From Flavobacterium sp. YJ01 (GTDB lineage: Bacteria > Bacteroidota > Bacteroidia > Flavobacteriales > Flavobacteriaceae): a stretch of DNA of 64,000 bases. The stretch covers positions 1,364,001-1,428,000 of the forward strand of contig NZ_CP119757.1 of assembly GCF_029320955.1 (NCBI RefSeq), in the 5' to 3' direction. Position 1 is the stretch's first letter. Each line of letters opens with the position of its first letter. Below are positions 17,184 through 26,143 of this stretch, piece after piece. Under the pieces are notes generated by a model. The model made no database searches, was not told the origin of the DNA, and worked only from the letters and a program-made list of their open reading frames with translations. The position numbers and the translations under genes are program-made.

Positions 17184-18470
17184 CTACAATCCTCTGCGTT
17201 TAACCTTTCTTTTCATCCTTTTTTCAAATGCCTGCTCCTCGTAATCCTCTGCCTGCGCCTGCGGCAATAAACCGCCCAATACGTCAAAGCTATTTTGTTC
17301 ATAAGCATGGGACATATTTTCATTTCTTAATAAGTCAAACATTTCAGGCGATTGGCCTGTCTTTGGTTTCATAATAACATCTTTTTCGGAAACACTGCTT
17401 TTATGTACTGGATTTTCAGGTTTCTTATTATTATTCCACCAGTCGTTAAATGAATTGGCCGAGAGGTTTTTAGCCAGCTCTGATCCGTTCCATACGCTGC
17501 GGGATTTATGATCAATAAAAGTGATGCCGTAAATACGTCCTGCAGCATTTCGCCTTACAACAATGTTGATCCCTTCTTGTATTAGTTTTTGGCTAAATTC
17601 AGATTCGTTTGATGCAGTCCGCATTACTGATTCAATCCTGTCTTTAACTGATTCCTTAGCAGGACTATTTTTTAGTTTTATTCTGTTCTGGTAGCATTGG
17701 GATTCCAGCTGTGCTAATCCTGCATCTTTTCCAAACAGCGAAGCCTTAAAGGGACTGCCTGCTTTTTCTCCCTGCCTGTTTAATGCAAAATATACTATTC
17801 CCTGTTTTGGAATTCCAATATATTCGCCTTTGACTTCTTCGGCACTAATATTAAAAAGAGAAAGCAATGCATTATATGCCCCAAAAGTTTGGAACTGGTA
17901 ATATTTAGGCAGATAGCGCAGCACCGAAGCCATCTGACTTTTTACATCTCCTGCATTAAAATCCACACGCTTGAATCCTGGGCTGCGTGGCTCTTGTTTT
18001 TTATCTGCAGCCGATATAAGACTGTACTGTTTTTCCAGTGTCCTACAGACTTCCATCGAACGCCTTTTTTCAAATTTATCGGATATCTTCCTGCCAAGCT
18101 CGTCAACGCAGACTGATACGATATGTATATGGACACGGCCAGTATCAGTATGCTTGAATACGACAAAGGGCTGATCTCCATAGCCCATCTGCCTCATATA
18201 GACTTGTGCCATATTCTCAAAATCAGTATCGTTTACGTTGTCTTTAGGATCAGGGTTCAGGGAAATATGAAGCACAGGTTTCTCCGCTTTACGATTAGCC
18301 AGTAAGTGCAGCTCAAAAGAACGGGAAAGCTGTCCTGCTGTATAACTGCCGTCAGGAGATTGGATTATCTTTTGGGTAAATAAAACCTGTGCGTTCCCTT
18401 TTTCAAGTTTGTTGTAATTATAAGCTATTGCTCCGTACAGACTAATGCCTCTTGCTATTTTTGCTATCAT
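17184..18470 (-). CDS. mobA: Relaxase (MobA-type mobilisation nuclease), block 2
   Basis: A 428-residue relaxase that would nick oriT and pilot the transferred strand. The N terminus starts MIAKIARGISLYGAIAYN. The metal-binding histidine motif HTDTGRVHIHIVS gives H107, H114 and H116, as in the MOBP-type mobilisation nucleases of Bacteroidota. The catalytic tyrosine is probably one of the N-terminal ones. A later segment, RIYGITFIDHKSRSVWNGSEL, is shared with the relaxase at 54878 and with the decayed copy at 30162. The start codon overlaps the stop of the accessory gene upstream by four bases. No coupling protein or T4SS is in this block, so transfer would need help in trans. Confidence 0.88.
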   Translation of the reverse strand: MIAKIARGISLYGAIAYNYNKLEKGNAQVLFTQKIIQSPDGSYTAGQLSRSFELHLLANRKAEKPVLHISLNPDPKDNVNDTDFENMAQVYMRQMGYGDQPFVVFKHTDTGRVHIHIVSVCVDELGRKISDKFEKRRSMEVCRTLEKQYSLISAADKKQEPRSPGFKRVDFNAGDVKSQMASVLRYLPKYYQFQTFGAYNALLSLFNISAEEVKGEYIGIPKQGIVYFALNRQGEKAGSPFKASLFGKDAGLAQLESQCYQNRIKLKNSPAKESVKDRIESVMRTASNESEFSQKLIQEGINIVVRRNAAGRIYGITFIDHKSRSVWNGSELAKNLSANSFNDWWNNNKKPENPVHKSSVSEKDVIMKPKTGQSPEMFDLLRNENMSHAYEQNSFDVLGGLLPQAQAEDYEEQAFEKRMKRKVKRRGL

Positions 18471-18898
18471 TTTTTCAGATATTTTTCTTCAAATTCTGCC
18501 GTAAGCTGAATTATCTTTTGAGCTAAAACGGCAAATTCCATTGTCTGATTTACCAATTTGTAGAGATACGCGGGAGCTCTCTTTTCGGAAAAATTGCGGT
18601 GCATAATCTTTACAACCTGGTTGTAATTAACCCCAGCAGCGCGGAACTGCCCGAACAAGGCAGTCAGAAGTATGTAATAATCCATTGCTGCTTTATCGAT
18701 CTTAACTGTCTTGATTCCTTTTTGAAAAATACACGCTGTAATGAAATGCGCCATTACATTCATGCCTGATGCTTCAAAAAGAGTCAGAAACCTTGCATTT
18801 TCCTCAGCTGTAAGGCTAATCGAATAGCGGTGGACGGCAGGATCTGCTTTAGGATGCCTGCCTCCTTTGCGTGGATTGGCTGTGTTTTTGTTTTCCAT
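18467..18898 (-). CDS. mobC: Relaxosome accessory protein (MobC-type), block 2
   Basis: A 143-residue basic protein encoded immediately before the relaxase, overlapping it by four bases. The N terminus is rich in Lys, Arg and Pro and leads into a ribbon-helix-helix-like part (RYSISLTAEENARFLTLFEA). The second half (NYNQVVKIMHRNFSEKRAPAYLYKL) is the usual helical region of mobilisation accessory proteins. It should bind oriT and assist nicking. The oriT is therefore expected in the gene-free region just upstream (18899-20210). Confidence 0.8.
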   Translation of the reverse strand: MENKNTANPRKGGRHPKADPAVHRYSISLTAEENARFLTLFEASGMNVMAHFITACIFQKGIKTVKIDKAAMDYYILLTALFGQFRAAGVNYNQVVKIMHRNFSEKRAPAYLYKLVNQTMEFAVLAQKIIQLTAEFEEKYLKK

Positions 18899-19278
18899 AA
18901 GTATTGGCTCTTATAATTACTTAAAAAAACAATATATATTATTATCAGCAGCGCTGATTAGATTTGGAAATCTCTGGAAGCATTTGGCCTTAAATGTCCC
19001 AAAACAAAGAACTGATAGTTTTTTACATGCAGCTTTATATTTTTACCAAAGGAACGGTAAAAAAGAAAAACAAGGTAGGACGTGCTTGATCAGCCCGGCC
19101 AAAAGACTACGGCATAATGTTTTGCTCGTCCCTCACAAAACACCCTTCGGGACTTATTCCGTTTCCTTTTGGTCTGTCTGCATCCCGTCCTTTTAAATTG
19201 CTTTCTTTTTCTTTTTTCCTTTTCTGTTTCTTTTGGAAAAATATCTTTTTTCTTATTAGTAATGCCGGACTGACTGAG
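18899..19278. other. Gene-free region upstream of the mob operon
   Basis: Open frames here have no recognisable family and disagree on strand. It is the expected place for oriT and the mob promoter. No clear hairpin is seen in this first part; repeats and hairpins lie just beyond. Confidence 0.4.
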
Positions 19279-19478
19279 CATCTGCTTACCTGTGTGCAGG
19301 CTTGCAGGCGTGACTGCATGACTGCCTGCAGGCAGAAGTAAAACCCTGCATACATGAATACATAAACACTGGAATACATGATTGCATGATTACATGAATA
19401 CCTGCACACTTGAATACTTGAATACTTGAATGCAGGACTGCAGGACTGCAGGAATACCTGAGGACTTGTCTGCCTTCA
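19279..19478. repeat. Degenerate tandem array of about 25 octamers
   Basis: Cutting the sequence every eight bases from 19279 gives a nearly continuous series of related octamers, for example TGCAGGCT, TGCAGGCG, TGACTGCA, TACATGAA, TGCATGAT, TACTTGAA (twice), TGCAGGAC (twice) and TGCAGGAA. The phase is kept through about 200 bases with no visible indel. The unit approximates T-R-C-W-K-G-A-A. It is not coding (period 8 shifts frame) and is unlike CRISPR repeats. It sits between the mob operon and the MauE cassette, where iterons or oriT-associated binding sites would be possible. Confidence 0.75.
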
Positions 19479-19615
19479 TAGGCGGATAATCACATATAGG
19501 TTAATTACAGCCATATCTCAGTCCGCTTTATTTAAAATCTTACTTGTACTCGTCAAGTATTGCAGATCTGTATTGCTTTTACAATTCAAATAAATTACTT
19601 ACAGCCATAATAATA

Positions 19616-19636
19616 AAAAGGGCATGAAGCCCTTTC
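19616..19636 (-). terminator. Minus-strand terminator
   Basis: AAAGGGC and GCCCTTT form a short hairpin; read on the minus strand it is followed by a T run. It would end a transcript coming from the hairpin region at 19676-19848. Confidence 0.5.
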
Positions 19637-19644
19637 AACTAAAA

Positions 19645-19848
19645 CTATTGCAATAATATTTTCGAGAGAAAATAGCAAGTTGTGTTTTGAGCTGCTTGAA
19701 ATACTTTCTGCATCTCAAAACAACTTGCCCCGCCGGGGGCTGGATAACACCTCCGAAGTCGGCGTTTATCTGTTATCAATATAGTTTTCATCTTCCGGAT
19801 TTCTTTTTTTGCAATTTTAATATTCAAATAGTTATGAAATCCGAACAT
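19645..19848 (-). ncRNA. Candidate structured transcript or small ORF of unknown role
   Basis: On the minus strand a 48- to 67-codon frame (internal start giving MKTILITDKRRLRRCYP) runs through a G+C-rich patch (CCCCGCCGGGGGC). It contains an inverted repeat at 19676-19691 and 19714-19727 (CAAGTTGT and ACAACTTG outer arms) and ends just before a terminator hairpin. The repeat, G+C patch and terminator look more like a structured RNA or an oriT than a protein gene, but a short basic peptide is possible. I recognise no family. Confidence 0.3.
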
Positions 19849-20210
19849 ACTTTCAGATTCTCAATATCTGATATTCAATAAAGCAATTTATGGACTTCTA
19901 ATATTATAAACAGACAATTTTTTTTCCGGCAGTTAGTCTGCAATCTGCCAGCCTTTTATTTAAGTTTTGATTTGAGAAAAGTGAAAAACTGATCGCTTTT
20001 GATAATTTTTGGATCGTTTTTCGTAATTAATTTATATCATTCTAGACTTATTAAAACTGATAAAACGAGGATCATTAAAGGGAAGATTTTATAGATTGTC
20101 GACTGTAATATGAATTTACTCCATTATTGACAAGTTATATTCCAAAATCGACAACAGTTTAATTAATTAATTTACAGAACTTTACATTGTAAATTTTTAA
20201 TGACATCGCC
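19849..20210. other. Leader region of MauE copy 1
   Basis: No gene seen. It contains a spaced inverted repeat TTGTCGA...TCGACAA (about 20095-20155) and TTTACA...TGTAAA shortly before the MauE start codon; both are possible control sites. Otherwise AT-rich. Confidence 0.35.
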
Positions 20211-21731
20211 ATGAAATTTAGCCCGCATCATAAGTATATTTTTATAGAAGCAGTTTCCTTTCTATATATCCTTTTATTTGTGTATGCGGCAATAAGTAAA
20301 CTGCTGGACTTTGAAAATTTTCAGGTGCAGTTAGGACAGTCGCCTTTATTAAGCGCTTTTGCAGGAATTGTATCATGGGCTGTGCCAATTATAGAACTGC
20401 TGATTGCTGGATTACTGCTGTTTTCTTCCACACGTTTCTTGGCGCTGTGGGCTGCATTCAGCTTAATGACCGTTTTTACGGCATACATTTTCATTATTTT
20501 AAATTACAGTCCATTTGTTCCATGTTCCTGCGGGGGAATTTTAGAAAAAATGGGATGGCAGGAGCATTTCATTTTTAATTTGCTTTTCATGATCCTGGCC
20601 GCAGCAGGTATTCTGATACTGGCCGGTATGATGCCAAAAGTGCATCCTATTTCAAAACCTGCTGCACTGGCCAGTGCCTTTACTGTGACGATGTTACTCA
20701 GCATCGGCATTGTCACTTTGCTGTTTATAGCTTCAGAGGACATAATCCACCACCGCAATAATTTTGTACGCAGATTTCCCAAACACCCTACTGCCGGCAA
20801 AAAAACAATCCAGCTTCCGCATGCTGCATATTATATTGCCGGTTATGATAAAGGACAGATTTATTTAGGCAATCGGACTGAACCGCTGTCTGTTACTATT
20901 CTTGATACGAGTCTTGCTGAAAAAAAGAGAATTCGTGTCGATCTGCCAAAGCATAATTTTTCTTATACCGTACCGCGTCTTGCTGTAAAGCCTCCCTATT
21001 TTTATTTTAGCGACGGGAACGTGCCCTGCATTTTTATTGGAGATACTGTCTCTTGGAAAGCAGAACTTAAAATGAAGTGGAAAGCATATTTTTCTATTCT
21101 AAAACCGATTGACAATAATACAGCAGTTATACGAGCCATAGATTCCAAAACAAAAAACAACACGCTTGGCCTCTTCACTTTTAACAGCAGTACATCATTA
21201 AAGCTGAATGGAAGCCTGCTGCAGAAACAGGTTGACGGTATATTTGACACTGATGGATCACTGCTTTACAATTCCCAGCTGGATAAGATAATTTACACGT
21301 ATGCCTATCGAAATGAATTCCTGATAATTGATTCTAAGCTTGGCAGCCATACTTCGGGGCATACCATTGACACAACATCCTATGCACAGGTTTCGATTGC
21401 CAGCATTAAATCAAAAAACATTAAGACTCTGGCCGGACAGCCTAAACTTGTCAATAAACTCACTGCATCTTTCGGCAGTTATCTTTTTGTCAATGCGGCT
21501 CTTATTGGAAAATACGAACCTGAAATTATGTGGAAACAGGCTTCGATAATAGACGTTTATAATCTAAAAGAAAACACCTACGCTTTTAGTTTTTATGTAT
21601 ACAATATAGAGGGACGGACAATGGATGAATTTGTGGTTTTAAACGACAGAATTGTTTCACTGAACGGAAGACATCTCACAGTTGAAAAATTAAAAACCAA
21701 CTATTACAAGCCCTTTTACCCATCAAGATAA
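20211..21731 (+). CDS. MauE/DoxX-like membrane protein with periplasmic beta-rich domain (copy 1)
   Basis: A 506-residue protein. The first 175 residues hold about five transmembrane helices with the MauE-type redox pair C105-S-C107 (CSCGG) in a loop. MauE-like proteins pass electrons or disulfides across the membrane, for example to thioredoxin-like partners. The remaining 325 residues are rich in short beta strands (VAVKPPYFYF-like repeats, DGIFDTDGSLL, EFLIID), compatible with a small propeller facing the periplasm. A paralogue of 504 residues with the same cysteines lies at 52196-53710. The small Cys4 peptide gene follows 94 bases downstream in the same direction. I infer that it helps fold or sense that peptide. 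Confidence 0.75.
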   Translation: MKFSPHHKYIFIEAVSFLYILLFVYAAISKLLDFENFQVQLGQSPLLSAFAGIVSWAVPIIELLIAGLLLFSSTRFLALWAAFSLMTVFTAYIFIILNYSPFVPCSCGGILEKMGWQEHFIFNLLFMILAAAGILILAGMMPKVHPISKPAALASAFTVTMLLSIGIVTLLFIASEDIIHHRNNFVRRFPKHPTAGKKTIQLPHAAYYIAGYDKGQIYLGNRTEPLSVTILDTSLAEKKRIRVDLPKHNFSYTVPRLAVKPPYFYFSDGNVPCIFIGDTVSWKAELKMKWKAYFSILKPIDNNTAVIRAIDSKTKNNTLGLFTFNSSTSLKLNGSLLQKQVDGIFDTDGSLLYNSQLDKIIYTYAYRNEFLIIDSKLGSHTSGHTIDTTSYAQVSIASIKSKNIKTLAGQPKLVNKLTASFGSYLFVNAALIGKYEPEIMWKQASIIDVYNLKENTYAFSFYVYNIEGRTMDEFVVLNDRIVSLNGRHLTVEKLKTNYYKPFYPSR

Positions 21732-21757
21732 GATCAGCATTTATGCTTTTAAAATAC

Positions 21758-21803
21758 ACTGTACAGTCCAGGGGAAGGTCGAAAACCTGAAAAAGAGTAG
21801 ACC
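21758..21803 (+). promoter_or_regulatory. Palindrome plus candidate H-type pseudoknot before Cys4 peptide 1
   Basis: ACTGTACAGT (21758-21767) is a perfect palindrome. Directly behind it CAGG (21769-21772) can pair with CCTG (21786-21789), and GGTC (21777-21780) with GACC (21800-21803). The two stems interleave and leave an A-rich last loop. The second cassette copy has the same order with GATC/GATC in place of GGTC/GACC, a compensated change. The element ends 22 bases before the peptide start codon. Confidence 0.45.
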
Positions 21804-21825
21804 GTTAACATTAAATTTTAATATT

Positions 21826-22095
21826 ATGAATACTAAAGTTTTAAGACCGGCGCTTTCAATATCAGCAATCGCATTTGCTGTATTTGCGGCCTTTGCATTT
21901 TCATCTGTCCCTGAAAAGGGAAAGCTGATAGATGTCTATGGGCATAACCCTTTAGAGGATTGTGATGTTACTACAGTAGAATGTAGCACCATACAAAATC
22001 CTAATGTTTGTAGAGTTAGTTCTGGAGGACAGCAGTTGTTCAATATGAGCAGTCCGACTGAATGTAACGTCGAATTATACAGAAAAATCAATTAA
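21826..22095 (+). CDS. Small exported Cys4 peptide (DUF6520-like), copy 1
   Basis: An 89-residue protein with a short charged start, one hydrophobic helix (residues about 9-27, signal peptide or anchor) and a polar tail with four cysteines at 46, 53, 62 and 80. The counterpart at 51817 has cysteines at 49, 55, 63 and 82. The shared pattern is C-x5/6-VEC or EC, then NP.VCR, then a last Cys followed by Asn. I associate it with the small Bacteroidota family DUF6520, whose role is unknown. Its neighbours are a MauE redox membrane protein and an S9 peptidase, so a disulfide-bonded secreted peptide that is matured or degraded is a reasonable inference. Confidence 0.7.
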   Translation: MNTKVLRPALSISAIAFAVFAAFAFSSVPEKGKLIDVYGHNPLEDCDVTTVECSTIQNPNVCRVSSGGQQLFNMSSPTECNVELYRKIN

Positions 22096-22107
22096 TCTAA
22101 TTTAAAA

Positions 22108-22136
22108 AAAGCAGGAGATTCTTAGTCTCCTGCTTT
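22108..22136. terminator. Bidirectional terminator between peptide 1 and S9 peptidase
   Basis: AAAGCAGGAGA pairs with TCTCCTGCTTT around a 7-base loop, between two convergent genes. Confidence 0.75.
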
Positions 22137-22149
22137 GTTAATTAATGAT

Positions 22150-24747
22150 TTAAGGGATGCCGTTTGTAAGCGCCTTCTTTTGTTCTTTCAGATAATAGTC
22201 AAACCAGTTCTTGGTTTTTATTGTCAGGTCTTTTTGAAGTTCAGGTGTAGCAATAATATGCGCCTCATTCTCATAAAGAATAAAAATATTCCTTTTTCCA
22301 AGTCTTCGAAGTGCCATATGAAATTCGGCAGACTGTGTCCAAAAAATAGTCTGGTCTTTTTTTCCGGCCCAGCTCAGAAGCGGTGTTCTGCAATTCGCTG
22401 CATTTGGAAACGGTGCGTCTCGTTCATAAGCTTTCCAATTCTCAAAAGGTGAAAACGGCATGCGTCCCTGCTGCGATTCAAACCGCCATGCATTGGAACG
22501 CGGTATGCCTGCTGAATGCACAAAATAACTGCTTATTGTGTTCATAAGTCCCGAACCGCAGACAGCTGCGGCAAAAGCATCGGTCTGGGTAATGATAAAC
22601 GAAGTCTCATAACCTCCAAAGGAATGGCCGATAATTCCGATATGATTTTCCTCGACAATTCCCATCTGTTTTACAATGTCCACTGCGCTGAGCACGCAGT
22701 TAAGGGCAGACCTTCCAGGCTCTCCCAATTTATAATGTATGTCCGGCAACAGCACCAGGTATTCATCCAGAAAATAGCTGGACGGTGTAAATCCCATCGG
22801 TCCATATTCTGTCGGTATATGGTAATTATTAATTTCCTGTGACTGTCTTTCATACACATGAACAACCATCGGATATTTCTTTCCCTTTATATGCCCTGCA
22901 GGTTTGTATAGGATCCCCTGAAGATTATTGCCGTTTTTATCTTTGTAAGAGATCATCTCAGCTCTTCCCCATTTGAATTTAGAGGCATGAGGATTGGATT
23001 GGAAGAGCAGTTTGCTTTTCAGTTTTCCTGAAACGGACATTAATTTGGGGGCATTGGAAGCTGACTGCTGGATGTAGATGTACTGTTCTGCATTTTTTGC
23101 TTTTTGCATCCTGCTGTTTCCCGAACTTCCAAACACCAATTTTTCTAAACTGCCGTTGTTATTCCATTTATAATAACCGCTGGATCCATCTCTGCCCACA
23201 GCCTGCAAAACCAAACCCGAGCTGAAATTAAATTTTCTGATCAGAAATTCATCCTGGCTCGGCTTTTTGACAACAGGATAAAGATCAAAACAAATTCTGT
23301 AGGTAATCTTATGCTTTCTGCCATCGGTAATTCTTCTGGCTTGTTTTGCACTGCTGTCAATCAGCCAGATATCATACTGATCATACGCTATGAAATATTT
23401 CTCATCAGAAGACCATCCTGGACTGCCGTATGGCGCAGGCGGACCCGCATCATTTTGAATGCTGTCAGTCATAGAGACTGGAATATTTGCTGTTAGATTG
23501 AAGTGCTGTCTTTTAGCAATATTGTAAGCATGCCAGTTTCCATCGCGGAAATAATGTATAAAATTTCCTTTGGGAGAACCGCCGAGCATTCCCACTGCTG
23601 TTGACTGCTTCACTAAAATCAGATGCTGTGTACCCGTTTCAATATCTTTCAAATACATGTCAGCCGGAGCGTAGTACTCGTACTGCGGTTCATATTTCAG
23701 CAGATTGTAACACAATGCATGTTTTCGATCAGCGGTAAGGATTGTTTTCGGATTCTCGATTGTTCCGATTTTTAAAATTTTACCGCTTGCAGGAGCCCAG
23801 ACAGCCGTTTTGGGCAGCCGATTTGGATCTCCAAACATTTTATTCTGGGCATATTCCAGCACTGTTGCAGAATCCCAAATTTCATAAGCTGCAATTTTTG
23901 GTTCCTGCTCAGGGCTGATATAATTGAAAAATACACTTTTCCCGTCTTCTGAAAACCTCAGAGCAGAACTTCCCCCGTACGGAATTATATTTTCCATCGA
24001 TAATATTTCTGTTTCCCTGCTGTCAAGAACAGCATTTCTACCTGATACTGCATCATGATAGAATATCCTGCAATTTTTGGCTGTTCCCTCTGGCTCCTTA
24101 ATTTCTTGAAGAAAGGAAAGAAATTCACCGCTCTTGCTCCAGAATAGTTTTTTAAATCCTGCATCTCCATCCTGTGCAATTGTCTTTTGGGTAAATCTAT
24201 GTTTTGGATTTAAAAGACGCACTTCATAACCGGTGCTTACAGCTAAAGTACCATTATTGCTGATACTGAACTCTGTAATATCATTAAAAATATATTTTTC
24301 ACTGTTGGACAGCACAATTATCGTCAAATAATCTGACGAACCATTTTTACATAATACAGTCAGGAAATTTTCTTCACTATTGAAATCGTAACGAATTGCA
24401 TCCTTGAAATACTGTTTATTACCAGTGATAAGGTCATTCAAAACTAATCCTTTTTCCGGATCTGAAAATGTGAGCCACCTGCCATCACTGCTGAAATGTG
24501 CATCAGAACATTTAGGAAATGACAGCCGCTTGGCAGATTTTATATCCTGTACAAACAAGGTATCCACGCCGTAATCATAATGCAGATTACAAGAAATCCA
24601 TCTGCCGTCCGGGGATATTGTCTCTGACTGCAATGAGCTCCATTTTGCATAGTCAGCAGTCTCTATTTCTCTCTTTTGTCCATAGAATGGTACCGCCATA
24701 AACAGCAGAGGTAACCAATATACGATTTTGAAGAAAAACATCCTCAT
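22150..24747 (-). CDS. S9 prolyl oligopeptidase family peptidase, exported
   Basis: An 865-residue peptidase with an N-terminal signal peptide (VYWLPLLFMAVPFYGQ), a long beta-propeller-like region (about 30-620) and a C-terminal alpha/beta hydrolase domain. The triad is visible: S709 in GHSFGGY, D798 in GKKDQ and H830 in NEAHII. Family members cut short peptides, often after proline or alanine, in the periplasm. The gene starts one base after the SusD stop, so it is in an operon with SusC and SusD. This suggests that peptides imported by the SusCD pair are cleaved here. A truncated relative (C-terminal domain only) remains at 51272-51763. Confidence 0.87.
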   Translation of the reverse strand: MRMFFFKIVYWLPLLFMAVPFYGQKREIETADYAKWSSLQSETISPDGRWISCNLHYDYGVDTLFVQDIKSAKRLSFPKCSDAHFSSDGRWLTFSDPEKGLVLNDLITGNKQYFKDAIRYDFNSEENFLTVLCKNGSSDYLTIIVLSNSEKYIFNDITEFSISNNGTLAVSTGYEVRLLNPKHRFTQKTIAQDGDAGFKKLFWSKSGEFLSFLQEIKEPEGTAKNCRIFYHDAVSGRNAVLDSRETEILSMENIIPYGGSSALRFSEDGKSVFFNYISPEQEPKIAAYEIWDSATVLEYAQNKMFGDPNRLPKTAVWAPASGKILKIGTIENPKTILTADRKHALCYNLLKYEPQYEYYAPADMYLKDIETGTQHLILVKQSTAVGMLGGSPKGNFIHYFRDGNWHAYNIAKRQHFNLTANIPVSMTDSIQNDAGPPAPYGSPGWSSDEKYFIAYDQYDIWLIDSSAKQARRITDGRKHKITYRICFDLYPVVKKPSQDEFLIRKFNFSSGLVLQAVGRDGSSGYYKWNNNGSLEKLVFGSSGNSRMQKAKNAEQYIYIQQSASNAPKLMSVSGKLKSKLLFQSNPHASKFKWGRAEMISYKDKNGNNLQGILYKPAGHIKGKKYPMVVHVYERQSQEINNYHIPTEYGPMGFTPSSYFLDEYLVLLPDIHYKLGEPGRSALNCVLSAVDIVKQMGIVEENHIGIIGHSFGGYETSFIITQTDAFAAAVCGSGLMNTISSYFVHSAGIPRSNAWRFESQQGRMPFSPFENWKAYERDAPFPNAANCRTPLLSWAGKKDQTIFWTQSAEFHMALRRLGKRNIFILYENEAHIIATPELQKDLTIKTKNWFDYYLKEQKKALTNGIP

Positions 24748-24748
24748 T

Positions 24749-26128
24749 TTAATAGCCTGGATTTTGCGGGAGAAGATTCTGATTTAACAGCAGTTCTGAC
24801 TGCGGAAAAGGCAGTATTGTCTGTGTATCTTCCCATCCCGGTTTTATTTTACCCAGCACAGCTGCCGCTTTTGCCGTACGTTTCAAATCGAACCAGCGGT
24901 GTCCCTGTTCTGTAAAAAGTTCAAAGCGCCGTTCCTCTGCGATTGCTTCTAATAGTTCTGTTTCTGTATTAGCGGCTGTATCTGCAAGACCCGCGCGGCG
25001 GCGAATTTTGTTTAGATCTGTCTTCGCCTCAGATATATTGGATAGATGAGCATTCGCTTCTGCGCGAATCAGGTATTGTTCGGCTAATCGAAACAAAATA
25101 GTATATTCCTGTGAGGAAGCGGTACCTAAAGGCTGTTTGTATTTATATGATGAATACCAGGCCCCATTTGCATTTGATATGGTACATACCCATTGGGTGC
25201 GGCGCAGATCACCAGATTCAAAACCCGCTGTAAACAAAATAGACAGTGACGGCTTTGAAGGCGGACCGCTTGAAAAGATAAAGGTACGCGCATCTTTAGT
25301 ATTAAGCCCCGCTGTTCCCGGATGAAGTGCCCAGATTGCTGCAGTGGACTGTCGCAGAAATTCCTTTGAAAGATCATCAATCCATATGTACTTTGGATTA
25401 TTAATTACAGCTGTCGCCTTGGCCACAGCATTTATCCAGTCTTCCCGATAAAGGTATATTCTTGCTAGAAAAGCGGAAGCAGCTGCTTTGTTCGCTCTGA
25501 CTCTTTCTTGGGAAGGATATTCAACAGTTAATAATTTTTCGGCTTCTGTTACGTCGGCTATAATATTAAGCCACACTTGTTCCTGGGGTGTTTTTGATAC
25601 TGTTTTATTCACGCTGTAATCCGTAGTTTTAATGTACGGAACATCACCAAAGAGATTGACCAGATAAAAATGAAGATACCCGCGGATAAACAATGCTTCA
25701 CCTGATAATCTCGCCTTCTCATTCTCTGTTAATGACTTTGAATTCTCCAGTCCTTCAAGCATCAGATTCACAGCATAGATTTCACTGTAGGTACTGTTCC
25801 ATAATCCTGTTATTAAACTGTTCGAAGGCGTAATTGTATGGTTATTGAACTGCATAATTTCAACACTTGAGCCTGTATACTGCATTTCATCAGAGTAGTT
25901 TGACAACAGGCTCGACAAGCCGTTCAGCGTGCCCGCGACCATTCCTTCCTCACGAAGGCGGGCATAAATGTCAGCCATAGCCGCATCAGCGGTTTTAACA
26001 TTTTCAAATACGGCAGGGGTCGTCAGCTGTGACTGCGGCGTATCTACTTCGGTAAAACCTTCGCAGGCAGTAAGACTGATAAATACAGCTCCAATGATTA
26101 TTCTTATGGTATAAAATCTTGTTTTCAT
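24749..26128 (-). CDS. SusD/RagB-family outer-membrane lipoprotein
   Basis: A 459-residue surface lipoprotein. The N terminus has a lipobox (AVFISLTAC, Cys21), followed by the usual helical TPR-like region (FENVKTADAAMADIYARLRE) and the C-terminal SusD part ending in ELFTEQGHRWFDLKRTAKA and LPFPQSELLLNQNLLPQNPGY. It would act as the ligand-binding lid of the SusC transporter encoded 15 bases upstream. The downstream S9 peptidase points to a peptide ligand, but that is inference. Confidence 0.93.
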   Translation of the reverse strand: MKTRFYTIRIIIGAVFISLTACEGFTEVDTPQSQLTTPAVFENVKTADAAMADIYARLREEGMVAGTLNGLSSLLSNYSDEMQYTGSSVEIMQFNNHTITPSNSLITGLWNSTYSEIYAVNLMLEGLENSKSLTENEKARLSGEALFIRGYLHFYLVNLFGDVPYIKTTDYSVNKTVSKTPQEQVWLNIIADVTEAEKLLTVEYPSQERVRANKAAASAFLARIYLYREDWINAVAKATAVINNPKYIWIDDLSKEFLRQSTAAIWALHPGTAGLNTKDARTFIFSSGPPSKPSLSILFTAGFESGDLRRTQWVCTISNANGAWYSSYKYKQPLGTASSQEYTILFRLAEQYLIRAEANAHLSNISEAKTDLNKIRRRAGLADTAANTETELLEAIAEERRFELFTEQGHRWFDLKRTAKAAAVLGKIKPGWEDTQTILPFPQSELLLNQNLLPQNPGY

Positions 26129-26143
26129 GTGATAGTGATTAAA

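Noticed and set aside
18867-19196. 109-codon plus-strand frame upstream of mobC
   Set aside because: Overlaps the mobC start antisense, has no family likeness and competes with other frames; treated as non-coding.
19279-19478. Possible CRISPR array
   Set aside because: Units are only eight bases, degenerate and without spacers; no cas genes are nearby.
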